Shown piece after piece: positions 16,567-24,792 of a DNA stretch of 38,574 nt. How positions within the stretch are numbered: the stretch's first letter is position 1; the number at the start of each line of letters is the position of its first letter. A model generated the notes under the pieces. It had not been told where the DNA came from. It searched no databases and saw only the letters and a program-made list of their open reading frames with translations. Position numbers and translations under genes: made by a program. Source of the DNA: a bacterium (GTDB taxonomy: Bacteria > Desulfobacterota > DSWW01). The stretch spans positions 1-38,574 of the forward strand of contig WFRX01000435.1 in NCBI GenBank assembly GCA_015486285.1, read 5' to 3'.

Positions 16567-17943
16567 TCAGCCGATCTTCTCCGCGTATGCATCGCCCGCT
16601 TCCAGGGCCTTGTCCATGATGGCGACGCCCTCGTCGATTTCCGCCTTGGAAATGATCAGCGGCGGCGCCATGGCGATCACGTTGGCCGGATTCGCGGCCA
16701 TGGCCATCATGCCCAGTTCGCCGAGCCGTTTGGCGATTTCGAGCTTGGGATTGGTCCCGGGGCGAATCTTGGCGTCCAGGGGGATCAGCGGCTCTTTCGT
16801 CTTCTTGTTCTTCACCAGTTCCAGCCCGACGAAAAGGCCCATCCCGCGGACATCACCGACGCAGGCATGCCTTTCCTGGAGTTCCCTGGCCCTGTCCAGG
16901 AGATAGGCCCCCATTTTGGCGGAATTCTCGATGAGGTTGTCCTCCTGATAGATGGGGATGACGGCAAGGGCCGTCGCGCATCCGAGGGCATGGCCGGCGT
17001 ACGTGGCCCCGTGGCTGAAGAAATGGTCCTTGAAGTGATCGCCGATGTGTTTCCGTACAATGGTGGCGCCCAGAGGCAGATAGCCGCAAGTCATGCCTTT
17101 GGCCATGGTCATGATGTCCGGCACCACATCCCAGTGGTTCATGGCGAACCATTTCCCGGTTCGGCCGAAGCCGGTCATGACTTCGTCCGCGATCATCAGG
17201 ACCCCCCATTTGTCGCAAATGCCGCGAAGCTCGGGGAAATACTCGGGAGGCGGGACGATAATGCCGTTGGCGCCGGTGACCGGTTCGAAGATGATGCCGG
17301 CCACCTTTTCGCCGCCCCCTTCCAGGGCGATCACCTCATCGATGTACTTCACACACCGCAAAGCGCAGTCCGGGTAGGTCAGGCCGAACATGCAGCGGTA
17401 GCAATAGGGCTGCGGCACCCGTATCAGCTCCGCGCCCCCCAGCACCTGGGCCCAGCTCCGGGCATCCCCGGTCGACACCGTCATGGAGGCGGTCGTGCCG
17501 CCGTGGTAGCTCCGAAAGCGGGTCATGATCTTCCGGCGGCCGGTAACCTGGTGACAGATCTTGATGGCCGCCTCATTGGCTTCGGCTCCGCCCAGGGACA
17601 CGAAGGAGCGTGAAAGGTCGCCGGGCGTGATCTCCGCCAGCATCCGGGTCAGCAGGGCCCGGGGCCTGGTGGACATGCTGGGGGCGAAAGACGTCAGCGT
17701 CCCGGCCTGCCTGCAGATGGCCTCGATGACCCGGGGATCCTGGTGTCCGATGTTGTGGCTCACAAAGCAGGAGCTGAAATCGAGCCGTTCCCTGCCGTCC
17801 TCCGTGGTGAACCTTACCCCCTTGGCGGAAACGACGCGGGGAGGCGACCGGTCCGGCTGATACGACCAGGACTGGAAATTGTTTTCCACCTCGTAGCGGT
17901 CCAGGTCCTCTTTGCCTGAGGCAATCGTCTTCAGATTGATCAT
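16567..17943 (-). CDS. tpa: Taurine:pyruvate-type aminotransferase (class III, PLP)
   Basis: The protein has 458 residues; ATG 17943 follows AGGAG at 6-7 bases, preferred over the upstream ATG at 17970 that overlaps xsc. It is a class III PLP transaminase: SLGGAEANEAAIK, SYHGGTTASM, IIFEPVTGANG, IADEVMTGFGRTG with Asp253, and the Schiff-base Lys282 in MAKGMTCGYLPLGA. The cysteine-rich PYCYRCMFGLTYPDCALRC is a subgroup feature. Substrate cannot be read directly, but it lies 16 bp downstream of xsc, and Tpa makes sulfoacetaldehyde, the Xsc substrate, from taurine and pyruvate (giving alanine). This context makes taurine the best guess; another omega-amino acid is the alternative. No alanine dehydrogenase gene is intact here. 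Confidence 0.82.
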   Translation of the reverse strand: MINLKTIASGKEDLDRYEVENNFQSWSYQPDRSPPRVVSAKGVRFTTEDGRERLDFSSCFVSHNIGHQDPRVIEAICRQAGTLTSFAPSMSTRPRALLTRMLAEITPGDLSRSFVSLGGAEANEAAIKICHQVTGRRKIMTRFRSYHGGTTASMTVSTGDARSWAQVLGGAELIRVPQPYCYRCMFGLTYPDCALRCVKYIDEVIALEGGGEKVAGIIFEPVTGANGIIVPPPEYFPELRGICDKWGVLMIADEVMTGFGRTGKWFAMNHWDVVPDIMTMAKGMTCGYLPLGATIVRKHIGDHFKDHFFSHGATYAGHALGCATALAVIPIYQEDNLIENSAKMGAYLLDRARELQERHACVGDVRGMGLFVGLELVKNKKTKEPLIPLDAKIRPGTNPKLEIAKRLGELGMMAMAANPANVIAMAPPLIISKAEIDEGVAIMDKALEAGDAYAEKIG

Positions 17944-17959
17944 GATCGGCTCCTGGAGG

Positions 17960-19693
17960 CTATTTTGCATTCAAATGCGCATACTTATCCAGATAGCGCA
18001 CGGGCATCTGCAAGGCGTCCCTTCGGAAAGGCTCGGCCAGGACTTCCTCGCCGCCCTGGAGGATGGCATTGATGACGCAGGGCCTTCCCGAGGCGATCGC
18101 TTCTTTCATGATATCGCCGACCTGATCGGGATGATCCACCGTGAAGCCCAGGGCGCCCATGTCCTCCGCCACCTTTGCGTAGTCCGGATTGGTCGGAAGG
18201 TTGGCGCCCACGAAGCGGTTGTCGTAATAATCGATCTGGTTCTTCTTTTCCGCACCCCATTCATGATTGTGAGCCACAATGGCGATGACCGGGATGTTCT
18301 CTCTCACGGCCGTCATGACCTCCGCGATGCCGCTGATACCGTAAGCGCCGTCGCCCTGGAAGGCGATGACCGGCACGTCCGGCCTGCCGATCTTACAGCC
18401 CATGGCCGCACCGTAGGCGAATCCGCAGTTGCCCCATGAGAGGGCGGAGATGTGCTGGCGGACGCCCTCGAACCGGAGGTAGGCGTTGATGATGGAGGCA
18501 TTGTTGCCGATATCCGTGCTCACGATGCTGCCCTCGGGCAGTGCCCGTGTCCACTCCTTGTGGAAGCGGCGGGGATGCATCGGCCTTGCCTGTGGGCTGG
18601 AACTCCACTCGTCCAGCTCGGCGCCCCAGATTTCTTTTTCCTTCTGGACGTCGTTCAGGCGCTCGGCGTTCTCTGCGAGGCCCGGGGCAAGTTCCTTGAC
18701 CCTTTTCACCAGGAGTTCGGTGAATTCCTTCACGTCGCCGCAGCTGTAGACATCGGCCCTCTTGGAAAGCCCAAGGACGTTGACATTGATGTCGCACTGA
18801 ATCAATTTGGCATCATCGGGCCAGTAGACGATATCGTATTGGGGCAGGGTGCCGAAAGGCCCCAGCCGGGTGCCGAGGGCGATGATTACGTCGGCCTTCT
18901 TGAGGGTGCGCATGGCGGCCTTCGACCCGCAGTAACCGATCGGGCCGCACGCCAGTTTGTGGCTTGCCGGGAAGCTGTCGTTATGGAGGTAACTGTTGAC
19001 CACGGGGGCCGTGATATATTCGGCCAGGGCCTTGACCGGCGCCACGGCGTCGGCCTGGGATACGCCGCCGCCGGCAACGATGACCGGATATTTCGCTTCG
19101 ACAATCAGCTTGGCGGCCGCTTCCAGGTCATCGAAGGATCCAGCGCCGCGTTTGATGACCGGTGTTTCGTAGATTTCGTCCGTACATTCGCCATAGAAGA
19201 AATCCCGCGGAATGTTCAACTGGGTCGGGCCGTTCAGGTTTTTCGCCATGTAGAAGGCGCGCCGGGCCAGCTCCGCCATGCGTTGCGGTCGGTTGACCCG
19301 AACCTGGTAGACGGTCTGCCTTTCGAACATGGGCATCTGGTCCAGTTCCTGGAACCCTCCGGTCCCGATCCCCATGGAACCGGTTTCAGGCGTAATGGCG
19401 ACCACGGGGGAATGGGCCCAGTAGGCCGCCACCAACGCGGAAACGAAATTCGCGGCGCCGGGCCCGTTCTGGCCGATGCATACCTGGGGCTTGCCGGTGA
19501 CCCGGGCCAGGCCGTCCGCCGCGTGCGTTGCGGCCTGCTCATGGGCCACGGGGATGAATCGGATGCCCGCATCGGGAAACAGGTCGAGGGCGTCCATGTA
19601 CGCGGACCCAACGATGCCGAATACATTCTTTACGCCTTCGGCGACCATGGTCTCGACCATCGCTTCACTCGGGGTCATCTTGAGTTTGGCCAT
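17960..19693 (-). CDS. xsc: Sulfoacetaldehyde acetyltransferase
   Basis: A 577-residue thiamine-diphosphate enzyme, EC 2.3.3.15, converting sulfoacetaldehyde plus phosphate to acetyl phosphate and sulfite. Start 19693 has AAGGAAGGAGAGG upstream. The ThDP catalytic Glu is Glu52 in VAHEQAATHAADG, and the cofactor-binding GDGAYGISGIAEV lies near residue 447. Xsc-specific blocks separate it from acetolactate synthase and oxalyl-CoA decarboxylase: YWAHSPVVAITPE, GTGGFQELDQMPMF, PVVNSYLHNDSFPASH, GTRLGPFGTLPQYD and WGAEKKNQIDYYDNRFVG. Cytoplasmic. It lies between a GltS-like permease (37 bp upstream) and tpa (16 bp downstream), a compact uptake-deamination-desulfonation unit. Identification is strong. 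Confidence 0.95.
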   Translation of the reverse strand: MAKLKMTPSEAMVETMVAEGVKNVFGIVGSAYMDALDLFPDAGIRFIPVAHEQAATHAADGLARVTGKPQVCIGQNGPGAANFVSALVAAYWAHSPVVAITPETGSMGIGTGGFQELDQMPMFERQTVYQVRVNRPQRMAELARRAFYMAKNLNGPTQLNIPRDFFYGECTDEIYETPVIKRGAGSFDDLEAAAKLIVEAKYPVIVAGGGVSQADAVAPVKALAEYITAPVVNSYLHNDSFPASHKLACGPIGYCGSKAAMRTLKKADVIIALGTRLGPFGTLPQYDIVYWPDDAKLIQCDINVNVLGLSKRADVYSCGDVKEFTELLVKRVKELAPGLAENAERLNDVQKEKEIWGAELDEWSSSPQARPMHPRRFHKEWTRALPEGSIVSTDIGNNASIINAYLRFEGVRQHISALSWGNCGFAYGAAMGCKIGRPDVPVIAFQGDGAYGISGIAEVMTAVRENIPVIAIVAHNHEWGAEKKNQIDYYDNRFVGANLPTNPDYAKVAEDMGALGFTVDHPDQVGDIMKEAIASGRPCVINAILQGGEEVLAEPFRRDALQMPVRYLDKYAHLNAK

Positions 19694-19730
19694 CGTATCC
19701 TCTCCTTCCTTGTGAATGTATGTGTCCACC

Positions 19731-21104
19731 TCAAAAGGTTTTTGGGCCCCACAGCTTGAGGAGCTTCAGCAACACGACACAGGTTACCATGATCGCGACA
19801 AAAATGGACAGGGTCGTCACGATGCTCATCTTATACAGGACGGGTGCTGAAATCAGAACCATGCTGCCCGTGCAGGTAAAGAAATTGAAATAGTTCATCA
19901 CGCCGATTTCCAGGGCCGCCGGGCTCCTGAACTCAGGGTCGACGATTCTCAGCAGGAGCAGGCCGCTCGAAGCCGTCCCGGTACAGGTGCCGTATATACC
20001 CATGGTTCTTTCGAAGCCGAAGGAGGAAAGCCTCCTGCCGAAATAGAGGATGAACAGGGTGGTTGCCGATCCCGCGAGGAGGGATATCAAGACAATGGGG
20101 ATGAGAAATTGCCGGACAATGCCTATTTGGACGGCTGTGAATGTGGAAATGATCAGAAAATCCACGGATGTTCCCGTGATGGCCCTCTGGGTGCCCGCGT
20201 CAATGAGATGTCCCAGGCCGAGTTTGCCCATCACCCATCGGATCAGCAGGGCGAAGGTCATGCCCCACATGAAAAAAAAGCCCCATTGCATGGTGCCGTT
20301 TTCAGGGGAGAGGTTTGCGGTCAGAAATTTGACGAATGCATACGTCATGACATAGACGAGGCCGACCAGCGCGAGATGGAAGGCCAGGGTGTCCACGTTG
20401 GCCGAATGCATGGTCTTCTTGCCGATATCTTCCCGCTCCTCTTCCCGGCCCAGGACGCCTTTCAGGAGACTTGGTTCCAGCCCCTTTTTTTTCGGGGTGG
20501 AAGTGTAGCCCTTCCGAAGGCCCCAGTTCGCCAGCGGGACGCCCACAAAAGAGGCAATGAAGAACCCGATCGCCGAAAACGTCAGGCCCAGGGTGGCCGC
20601 ATGCCGGACGTCGAGGCTCTCCCAGACCTTGCCGATGGCCAGGGACTGGCCCGGCCCCAGGGTGAAGCCCAGCCCTGCCAGGAAGCCGAGGCCTTCAAAG
20701 ATCGGTTTATGGAACCAATTGTATCCGTATATGACCAGGGCGCCGATCGTCGACTGGAGGGGAAGGGATATCCCGAAAATGAGAGACATCCAGACAGCTC
20801 CCTTGAGCAGTTCCCGGGCCCCCCCTTTGGATTTGTCGCTGTTGCCCTGTCCCGTCAGGCCGATGGAGATGAAGGAGACGGTGAACAGGTGATAGGCAAC
20901 CGCTTCCAGCATGGAGGTTTGAAACTTGACCACTCCTGTACTCTGCAGGACGAACCCGAGAATGCCGCCGATCAGGCAGGCGGGGAACAGGAAATGTTGA
21001 AAAAGCCTGAATCCGGCTCTCAGCAACACGCCTGCCAGAAGCATCAAGCCCATAAAGGCAAACAGATTGACCAATTCAAACGGGAACGGACTCGCCATGG
21101 TCAT
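19731..21104 (-). CDS. GltS-like (ESS family) permease, probable sulfonate importer
   Basis: A 457-residue integral membrane protein with ten or more helices, resembling sodium:glutamate symporters (GltS). Paired inverted repeats carry the re-entrant-loop type motifs GFTLGPGQSLAIG and GIYGTCTGTASSGLLLLRIVDPEF. NVDTLAFHLALVGL is shared with the second permease at 22142. Two start codons (21104 and 21098) are equally possible; the RBS is weak. It is the first gene of the xsc-tpa operon, where one normally expects a TauABC ABC transporter, TRAP or DctMQ-type importer. I infer it imports taurine or another small sulfonate or zwitterion with Na+. An exporter role is possible but less likely given its position. 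Confidence 0.8.
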   Translation of the reverse strand: MTMASPFPFELVNLFAFMGLMLLAGVLLRAGFRLFQHFLFPACLIGGILGFVLQSTGVVKFQTSMLEAVAYHLFTVSFISIGLTGQGNSDKSKGGARELLKGAVWMSLIFGISLPLQSTIGALVIYGYNWFHKPIFEGLGFLAGLGFTLGPGQSLAIGKVWESLDVRHAATLGLTFSAIGFFIASFVGVPLANWGLRKGYTSTPKKKGLEPSLLKGVLGREEEREDIGKKTMHSANVDTLAFHLALVGLVYVMTYAFVKFLTANLSPENGTMQWGFFFMWGMTFALLIRWVMGKLGLGHLIDAGTQRAITGTSVDFLIISTFTAVQIGIVRQFLIPIVLISLLAGSATTLFILYFGRRLSSFGFERTMGIYGTCTGTASSGLLLLRIVDPEFRSPAALEIGVMNYFNFFTCTGSMVLISAPVLYKMSIVTTLSIFVAIMVTCVVLLKLLKLWGPKTF

Positions 21105-21314
21105 CTCGTATTTTGGGGGTGTGCGGGTTTGCTGAACCGGTGGAGGGAACAGCGCTCAGCGTCGATCCAACAAACTTTCAAACACTGTATGGTAATAAGG
21201 GATGCGGCCCCAAGTCAAGGCAAAAGAACGGATTCCTTTTCACTCGTTTACTTCCCTCTTCGGGTCTTGTATCATGAGAGTTCGAGAGGATCAATGACTC
21301 CCTGGAGATTCGTA

Positions 21315-21659
21315 ATGCTCAACCGCCGCACCCGACGACCGTTTCTCGCGGCGTTGGTCGTCGGTGCCTGCCTGAGTATGAGTCTGCAGGCCGCAGGGCC
21401 CTTGTGCTTCACGGAACGGACCGCCGGCGCCCTTTCGTGTCTGGAGGGGTTCCTGGTGAGATCCTCTGCATCGCCGGAAGATACTGCGGACGAGAAGCCT
21501 TGCCGGGACGAATACTCGTCCGCCGAAATCTTGTTCCTCGTCCCGGGACTGCCCGGCGCCGTGTCGGCGCGGCGGTCCCGCATACTTCCCCCGGATCGCT
21601 CCCCTCTCGCAGAGGGCTATCCCGCCGAAATCTATCGTCCTCCCATCGCCGCCGCCTGA
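21315..21659 (+). CDS. Small secreted protein, unknown
   Basis: A 114-residue protein; ATG 21315 has GGAG 8 bases upstream, with an alternative in-frame ATG at 21294. The N-terminus is a good signal peptide (RRTRRPFLAALVVGACLSMSLQA), and the mature part is about 85 residues with four cysteines and a Pro-rich C-terminus (YPAEIYRPPIAAA). Third codon positions are strongly G/C as in neighbouring genes, which supports coding. I do not recognise a family. It is divergent from the GltS-like permease and lies about 110 bp before the 56-residue membrane protein. Confidence 0.55.
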   Translation: MLNRRTRRPFLAALVVGACLSMSLQAAGPLCFTERTAGALSCLEGFLVRSSASPEDTADEKPCRDEYSSAEILFLVPGLPGAVSARRSRILPPDRSPLAEGYPAEIYRPPIAAA

Positions 21660-21768
21660 ATTCCTCTTGCATGGTCAATGGCCTGCCCGGGAGACGGGGC
21701 TGAAAAGCGCCGCACCCGGCGTCTGTCCAATGAAGAAAAATCCGTTTGCCGGGAAAAGGAGGCGTACC

Positions 21769-21939
21769 ATGGCCGGGAAAGACGGTTACACGACGAACGA
21801 GGGCTCCCGCCCGATACCCGCGCAAGAGAAGAAGGCGGGCCGGAAAAGCTGGGCCGAGGAACATGGCGGGCTGATCCTCCTGATCATTGTCGCGTCGGTG
21901 ATCTTCGCTGTCACCTTGTTCGAGCTCTGCCTGTACTGA
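21769..21939 (+). CDS. 56-residue single-helix membrane protein
   Basis: ATG 21769 is preceded by AAAAGGAGG at ideal spacing; longer in-frame starts (21730, 21667) lack this. The first 35 residues are hydrophilic and basic (with KKAGRKSWAEE), then one transmembrane helix (GGLILLIIVASVIFAVTLFELC) runs almost to the C-terminus. That layout predicts N-in with a cytoplasmic tail. It lies upstream of the second GltS-like permease, separated by about 200 bp, and could be an accessory subunit. No family recognised. Confidence 0.7.
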   Translation: MAGKDGYTTNEGSRPIPAQEKKAGRKSWAEEHGGLILLIIVASVIFAVTLFELCLY

Positions 21940-21997
21940 GCCGTGCAGCCGACGGATCGTGCTGTCCGAGGAGATTTTCGAGAAGGAGACGAAGCAT

Positions 21998-22030
21998 GTG
22001 AAGATCGGGGTGCTCAAAGAGAAGGAATGA
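21998..22030 (+). other. Ten-codon mini-ORF resembling an alanine dehydrogenase start
   Basis: GTG at 21998 follows AAGGAG and encodes MKIGVLKEKE before TGA at 22028. The first eight residues match the usual N-terminus of alanine dehydrogenase (MKIG-V/I-P/L-KE). The sequence after the stop does not continue the family in any frame I can see. It may be a decayed gene start, a leader peptide for the permease at 22142, or chance. Confidence 0.25.
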
Positions 22031-22141
22031 GAGATCCCGCCTTGCCGAGCTTCCAATCGAGGGAAGAGTAGGTTATAAGGAACGGCGTTGCTCCGACCGT
22101 TTCCCACTTGCCGCCTGATACCCTTGACGGGTTCAGAAAAG

Positions 22142-23476
22142 ATGGGGGCTCACGTGGCCATTACGCCCTGGGATGTCTTTGCGGACCTGGGAATCGCGGG
22201 TCTCCTGCTCCTCGCCGGCCAGCTTCTGCGGTCCAGGCTCCGCGTTTTCCAGCGCCTGTTCCTGCCCGCCAGCGTCCTCGGCGGCTTCCTCGGGCTCGCG
22301 CTCGGCCCGAACGGCGCCGGCGTGCTTCCCTTGTCCGGGGCCTTCTCCGCCTATCCGGGCATCCTGATCGCCCTCGTCTTTGCCGCGCTTCCCTTTGCTT
22401 CGGAACGGGCGGACCTGAAGGGCGCCTCCCGGCAGCTCACAGACATGTGGGCCTTCTCAACCGTTGCCATCCTGCTGCAGTGGGGCATGGGGGTCCTGTT
22501 TACGCTCCTCGTACTCCGGCATTTGTGGCCCCCCCTGAATCCCGGATTCGGCGCCGTCCTGGCGAGCGGGTTCGTGGGAGGACACGGTACGGCGGCCGCG
22601 GTAGGGGAGACGTTCCGCGCCCTCGGCTGGCCGGAGGCCGCCTCCCTTGCCATGACATCGGCGACTGTCGGAATCCTGAGCGCGATCATCGGCGGGATGG
22701 CCTTGATCAAGTGGGGGACCTCTTCCGGGCACGCAGGCTTCATTACCCGCTTTCAGGACCTGCCCGAAGAGCTCCGTACCGGCCTGGTCCGGGAGGAGGC
22801 CCGCAAGGGGGTCGGCAGGGAGACCGTTTCGTCCAACTCGATCGATACGATCGCCTTCCATTTCTGTATCATATGCTGTGCCGCCGTGGGCGGCTACTTC
22901 CTGAGCAACGGGTCGGGACGGGTCCTTCCCCGGTTCCGGCTGCCGGTCTTCTGCATGTCCTACATCGTGTCCCTTGTATTTGCAAAGGGGTTTCGAGCCA
23001 CCGGGGCGGTGCAGTACGTGGACCGGAAAACGGTCGCGCATCTCGCCGGAGCCTTGACGGATATCCTGGTCGTGTTCGGCATCGCCTCGATCAAGATCGC
23101 CATCGTGATCAAGTACGCCCTCCCGCTGGGGCTTCTGTTCGCGTTCGGTATCGCCCTGTGTGCCTTCACCTTCTTCTGGATGGGACCCCGCTTCTTCGAA
23201 GCCTACTGGTTTGAAAAATCCCTGTTCACCTGGGGATGGATCACGGGCGTCACCGCCCTGGGGATCACGCTGCTCAGGATCGTCGATTCGGAGAACGGCT
23301 CGCGCGCCCTCAATGATTTCGCCCTTGCCTATCTTTTCGTTGCGCCCGTGGAAATCGGATTGGTGGCCTTTGCCCCCCAAGTGCTCCTGAGCGGGCATTC
23401 CGCGGCGCTCGCGGGGATCACGATCGCCGCCGCCGCCCTCGTTTCCGTGCTGGTGCGTCGCGTGAATCGCGCCTGA
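22142..23476 (+). CDS. Second GltS-like (ESS family) permease
   Basis: The protein has 444 residues from ATG 22142 (GTG 22154, with GGGGG upstream, is an alternative). It is a multi-helix membrane protein of the same family as the permease at 19731 but closer to classical GltS: ASGFVGGHGTAAAVGETF carries the GHGT loop motif, and WGWITGVTALGITLLRIVDSENGS is the second symmetry-related motif. SIDTIAFHFCII aligns with NVDTLAFHL in the other copy. The cytoplasmic loop (LPEELRTGLVREEARKGVGRE) separates the two halves. Substrate unknown. It is transcribed away from the xsc operon, behind two small genes, and ends about 150 bp before the acyl carrier protein gene. Confidence 0.82.
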   Translation: MGAHVAITPWDVFADLGIAGLLLLAGQLLRSRLRVFQRLFLPASVLGGFLGLALGPNGAGVLPLSGAFSAYPGILIALVFAALPFASERADLKGASRQLTDMWAFSTVAILLQWGMGVLFTLLVLRHLWPPLNPGFGAVLASGFVGGHGTAAAVGETFRALGWPEAASLAMTSATVGILSAIIGGMALIKWGTSSGHAGFITRFQDLPEELRTGLVREEARKGVGRETVSSNSIDTIAFHFCIICCAAVGGYFLSNGSGRVLPRFRLPVFCMSYIVSLVFAKGFRATGAVQYVDRKTVAHLAGALTDILVVFGIASIKIAIVIKYALPLGLLFAFGIALCAFTFFWMGPRFFEAYWFEKSLFTWGWITGVTALGITLLRIVDSENGSRALNDFALAYLFVAPVEIGLVAFAPQVLLSGHSAALAGITIAAAALVSVLVRRVNRA

Positions 23477-23493
23477 AAGGCTTGTCCGGATTT

Positions 23494-23522
23494 TTGATTT
23501 GCCTGTGGACGCATGGTATCTT
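23494..23522 (+). promoter_or_regulatory. Candidate sigma-70 promoter of the ACP operon
   Basis: TTGATT (23494-23499) and TATCTT (23517-23522) are separated by exactly 17 bp, each a 4-of-6 match to consensus, about 108 bp before the ACP start. It lies in the only non-coding gap between the permease and the ACP operon. Confidence 0.35.
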
Positions 23523-23629
23523 CAGGAATAACGTGAACAAGGCTTCTTGCGAGAGAGGGAGGCGTGTGTCTGCCCATGTCGCGGGATGTTGATCCAAGAT
23601 GCAGCGGAAGCAACGGCCGGAGGAAATGC

Positions 23630-23923
23630 ATGGACGGGAAAAAGATCGAAGAGATCGTCATAACGGCATTCAATGAATACTTCGAGACGCAGGATATCCA
23701 GGGCAAGGTGGATGCTGATACGGTCTTGTTCGGAGAGGAGTCGGCATTGGACTCGATGGGCCTGGTGAATGTGGTCATTGACATCGAGTCCTTCTTTCAT
23801 GCCGAGGGCTACAACATTTCTCTCACCTCCGAGCGAGCCATGTCCCGCAAGAGCAGCCCCTTCCGGACCGTTTCGACGCTGGTGGATTTCATCGCGGAAT
23901 TGATCGACGAGGCCTCCAAGTAG
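23630..23923 (+). CDS. Stand-alone acyl carrier protein
   Basis: The protein has 97 residues; ATG 23630 follows GGAGG, preferred over a frame opening at 23564. The phosphopantetheine attachment Ser42 is in SALDSMGLVNVVIDIE, the standard DS(L/M)G(L) motif at the start of helix II. The protein is acidic overall and ends STLVDFIAELIDEASK, typical of ACP helix IV. It is longer than housekeeping AcpP by about 20 residues, with an insert around TSERAMSRKSSPFRTV. As first gene of a unit with a methyltransferase, SDR and acyl-AMP ligase it is probably a dedicated carrier for one acyl group, not the fatty-acid ACP. Confidence 0.92.
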   Translation: MDGKKIEEIVITAFNEYFETQDIQGKVDADTVLFGEESALDSMGLVNVVIDIESFFHAEGYNISLTSERAMSRKSSPFRTVSTLVDFIAELIDEASK

Positions 23924-23955
23924 GGCACTGCCGGACCGGGACGAGCGGAAATCCA

Positions 23956-24780
23956 ATGCGCTACAACAAGACCCACTACGATACCGTGACCGATGCCTGG
24001 ACCTACATGCTGGGCGACAACCTCCACTACGGCTATTTCGACCCCCCTGAACTCGACTTGAAGGACGCCACCGACAAGCTCATTGACAGCCTGGCATCCA
24101 TGGCGTCCATCGACGCCGACACGTCTGTGCTGGACGTGGGGTGCGGCATCGGCAGCCCGGCATTCTATCTTCACCGCCGGTTCGGCTGCAGGGTCACCGG
24201 CATTACAACAAGTGTCCGTGGAGTCGAGATCGCGCGGGAAAAGAGCGAGGCGTACGGAATCTCGGAAAGCGTCCGGTTCCGCGTGGCCGATGCGATGGAT
24301 AACGGATTTCCCGACGATACCTTCGACATCGCCTGGGTCATGGAATCTTCCCACCTGATGCGCGACAAAGGGAGGCTGTTTGCAGAAAGCTACCGGGTGT
24401 TGAAGAATCATGGGTGCATCCTGTTGTGCGATTTGATCTTGATCGAGGAGTTCGGCATCGAGGAAATCTTCAAGTACCGAACGGAACTGGCGATTCTCGA
24501 GAAGTCTTTCGGCAAGGCGAAGATGGAAACCCTCGAGTTCTATGAAAGGAAATTGTCCGAACAGGGCTTCCAGGATGTAGAGGTGGTTGATATCAGCGCC
24601 AAGGTGACACGCACCCTGGCGGAATGGAAAAAGAATACGGTCTCCAACAAGGACCGGATCCTGCGATTCCTGGATGAGGAGGCGATTGACGATTTTCTGC
24701 GGGCATGCGATATCCTCTCCGCGTTCTTTCATGATCGCGTGCTGGGGTATGGCCAGGCCAAGGGCGTCAAAAGACTGTAG
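23956..24780 (+). CDS. SAM-dependent methyltransferase (class I)
   Basis: A 274-residue Rossmann-fold methyltransferase. SAM motif I is VLDVGCGIGSPAFYL at residues 58-72, then VTGITTSVRGVEIAREK (motif post-I), RVADAMDNGFPDDTFDIAWVMESSHLM (motifs II and III) and YRVLKNHGCILLCDLIL. The layout and the YDTVTDAWTYMLGDNLHYGYF start recall small-molecule C-, N- or O-methyltransferases of natural-product pathways (RebM or tocopherol methyltransferase-like) rather than rRNA or protein enzymes. It starts 32 bp after the ACP gene and ends 12 bp before the SDR. The substrate may be carrier-bound; this is inference from the operon. Confidence 0.88.
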   Translation: MRYNKTHYDTVTDAWTYMLGDNLHYGYFDPPELDLKDATDKLIDSLASMASIDADTSVLDVGCGIGSPAFYLHRRFGCRVTGITTSVRGVEIAREKSEAYGISESVRFRVADAMDNGFPDDTFDIAWVMESSHLMRDKGRLFAESYRVLKNHGCILLCDLILIEEFGIEEIFKYRTELAILEKSFGKAKMETLEFYERKLSEQGFQDVEVVDISAKVTRTLAEWKKNTVSNKDRILRFLDEEAIDDFLRACDILSAFFHDRVLGYGQAKGVKRL

Positions 24781-24792
24781 GAAGGTGCGCTT

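Noticed and set aside
18452..19759. 435-codon frame antisense to xsc
   Set aside because: Xsc on the minus strand is unmistakable; the antisense frame has no recognisable domain.
21192..21218. TTGACT ... TATTAC on the minus strand as promoter of the permease-xsc-tpa operon
   Set aside because: The spacing is only 15 bp and the -10 match is poor; too weak to list as a promoter.
20109..21659. 516-codon frame antisense to the GltS-like permease and running on into the next gene
   Set aside because: Most of it is a shadow of the permease. Only the last 114 codons from 21315, with their own RBS and signal peptide, are kept as a gene.
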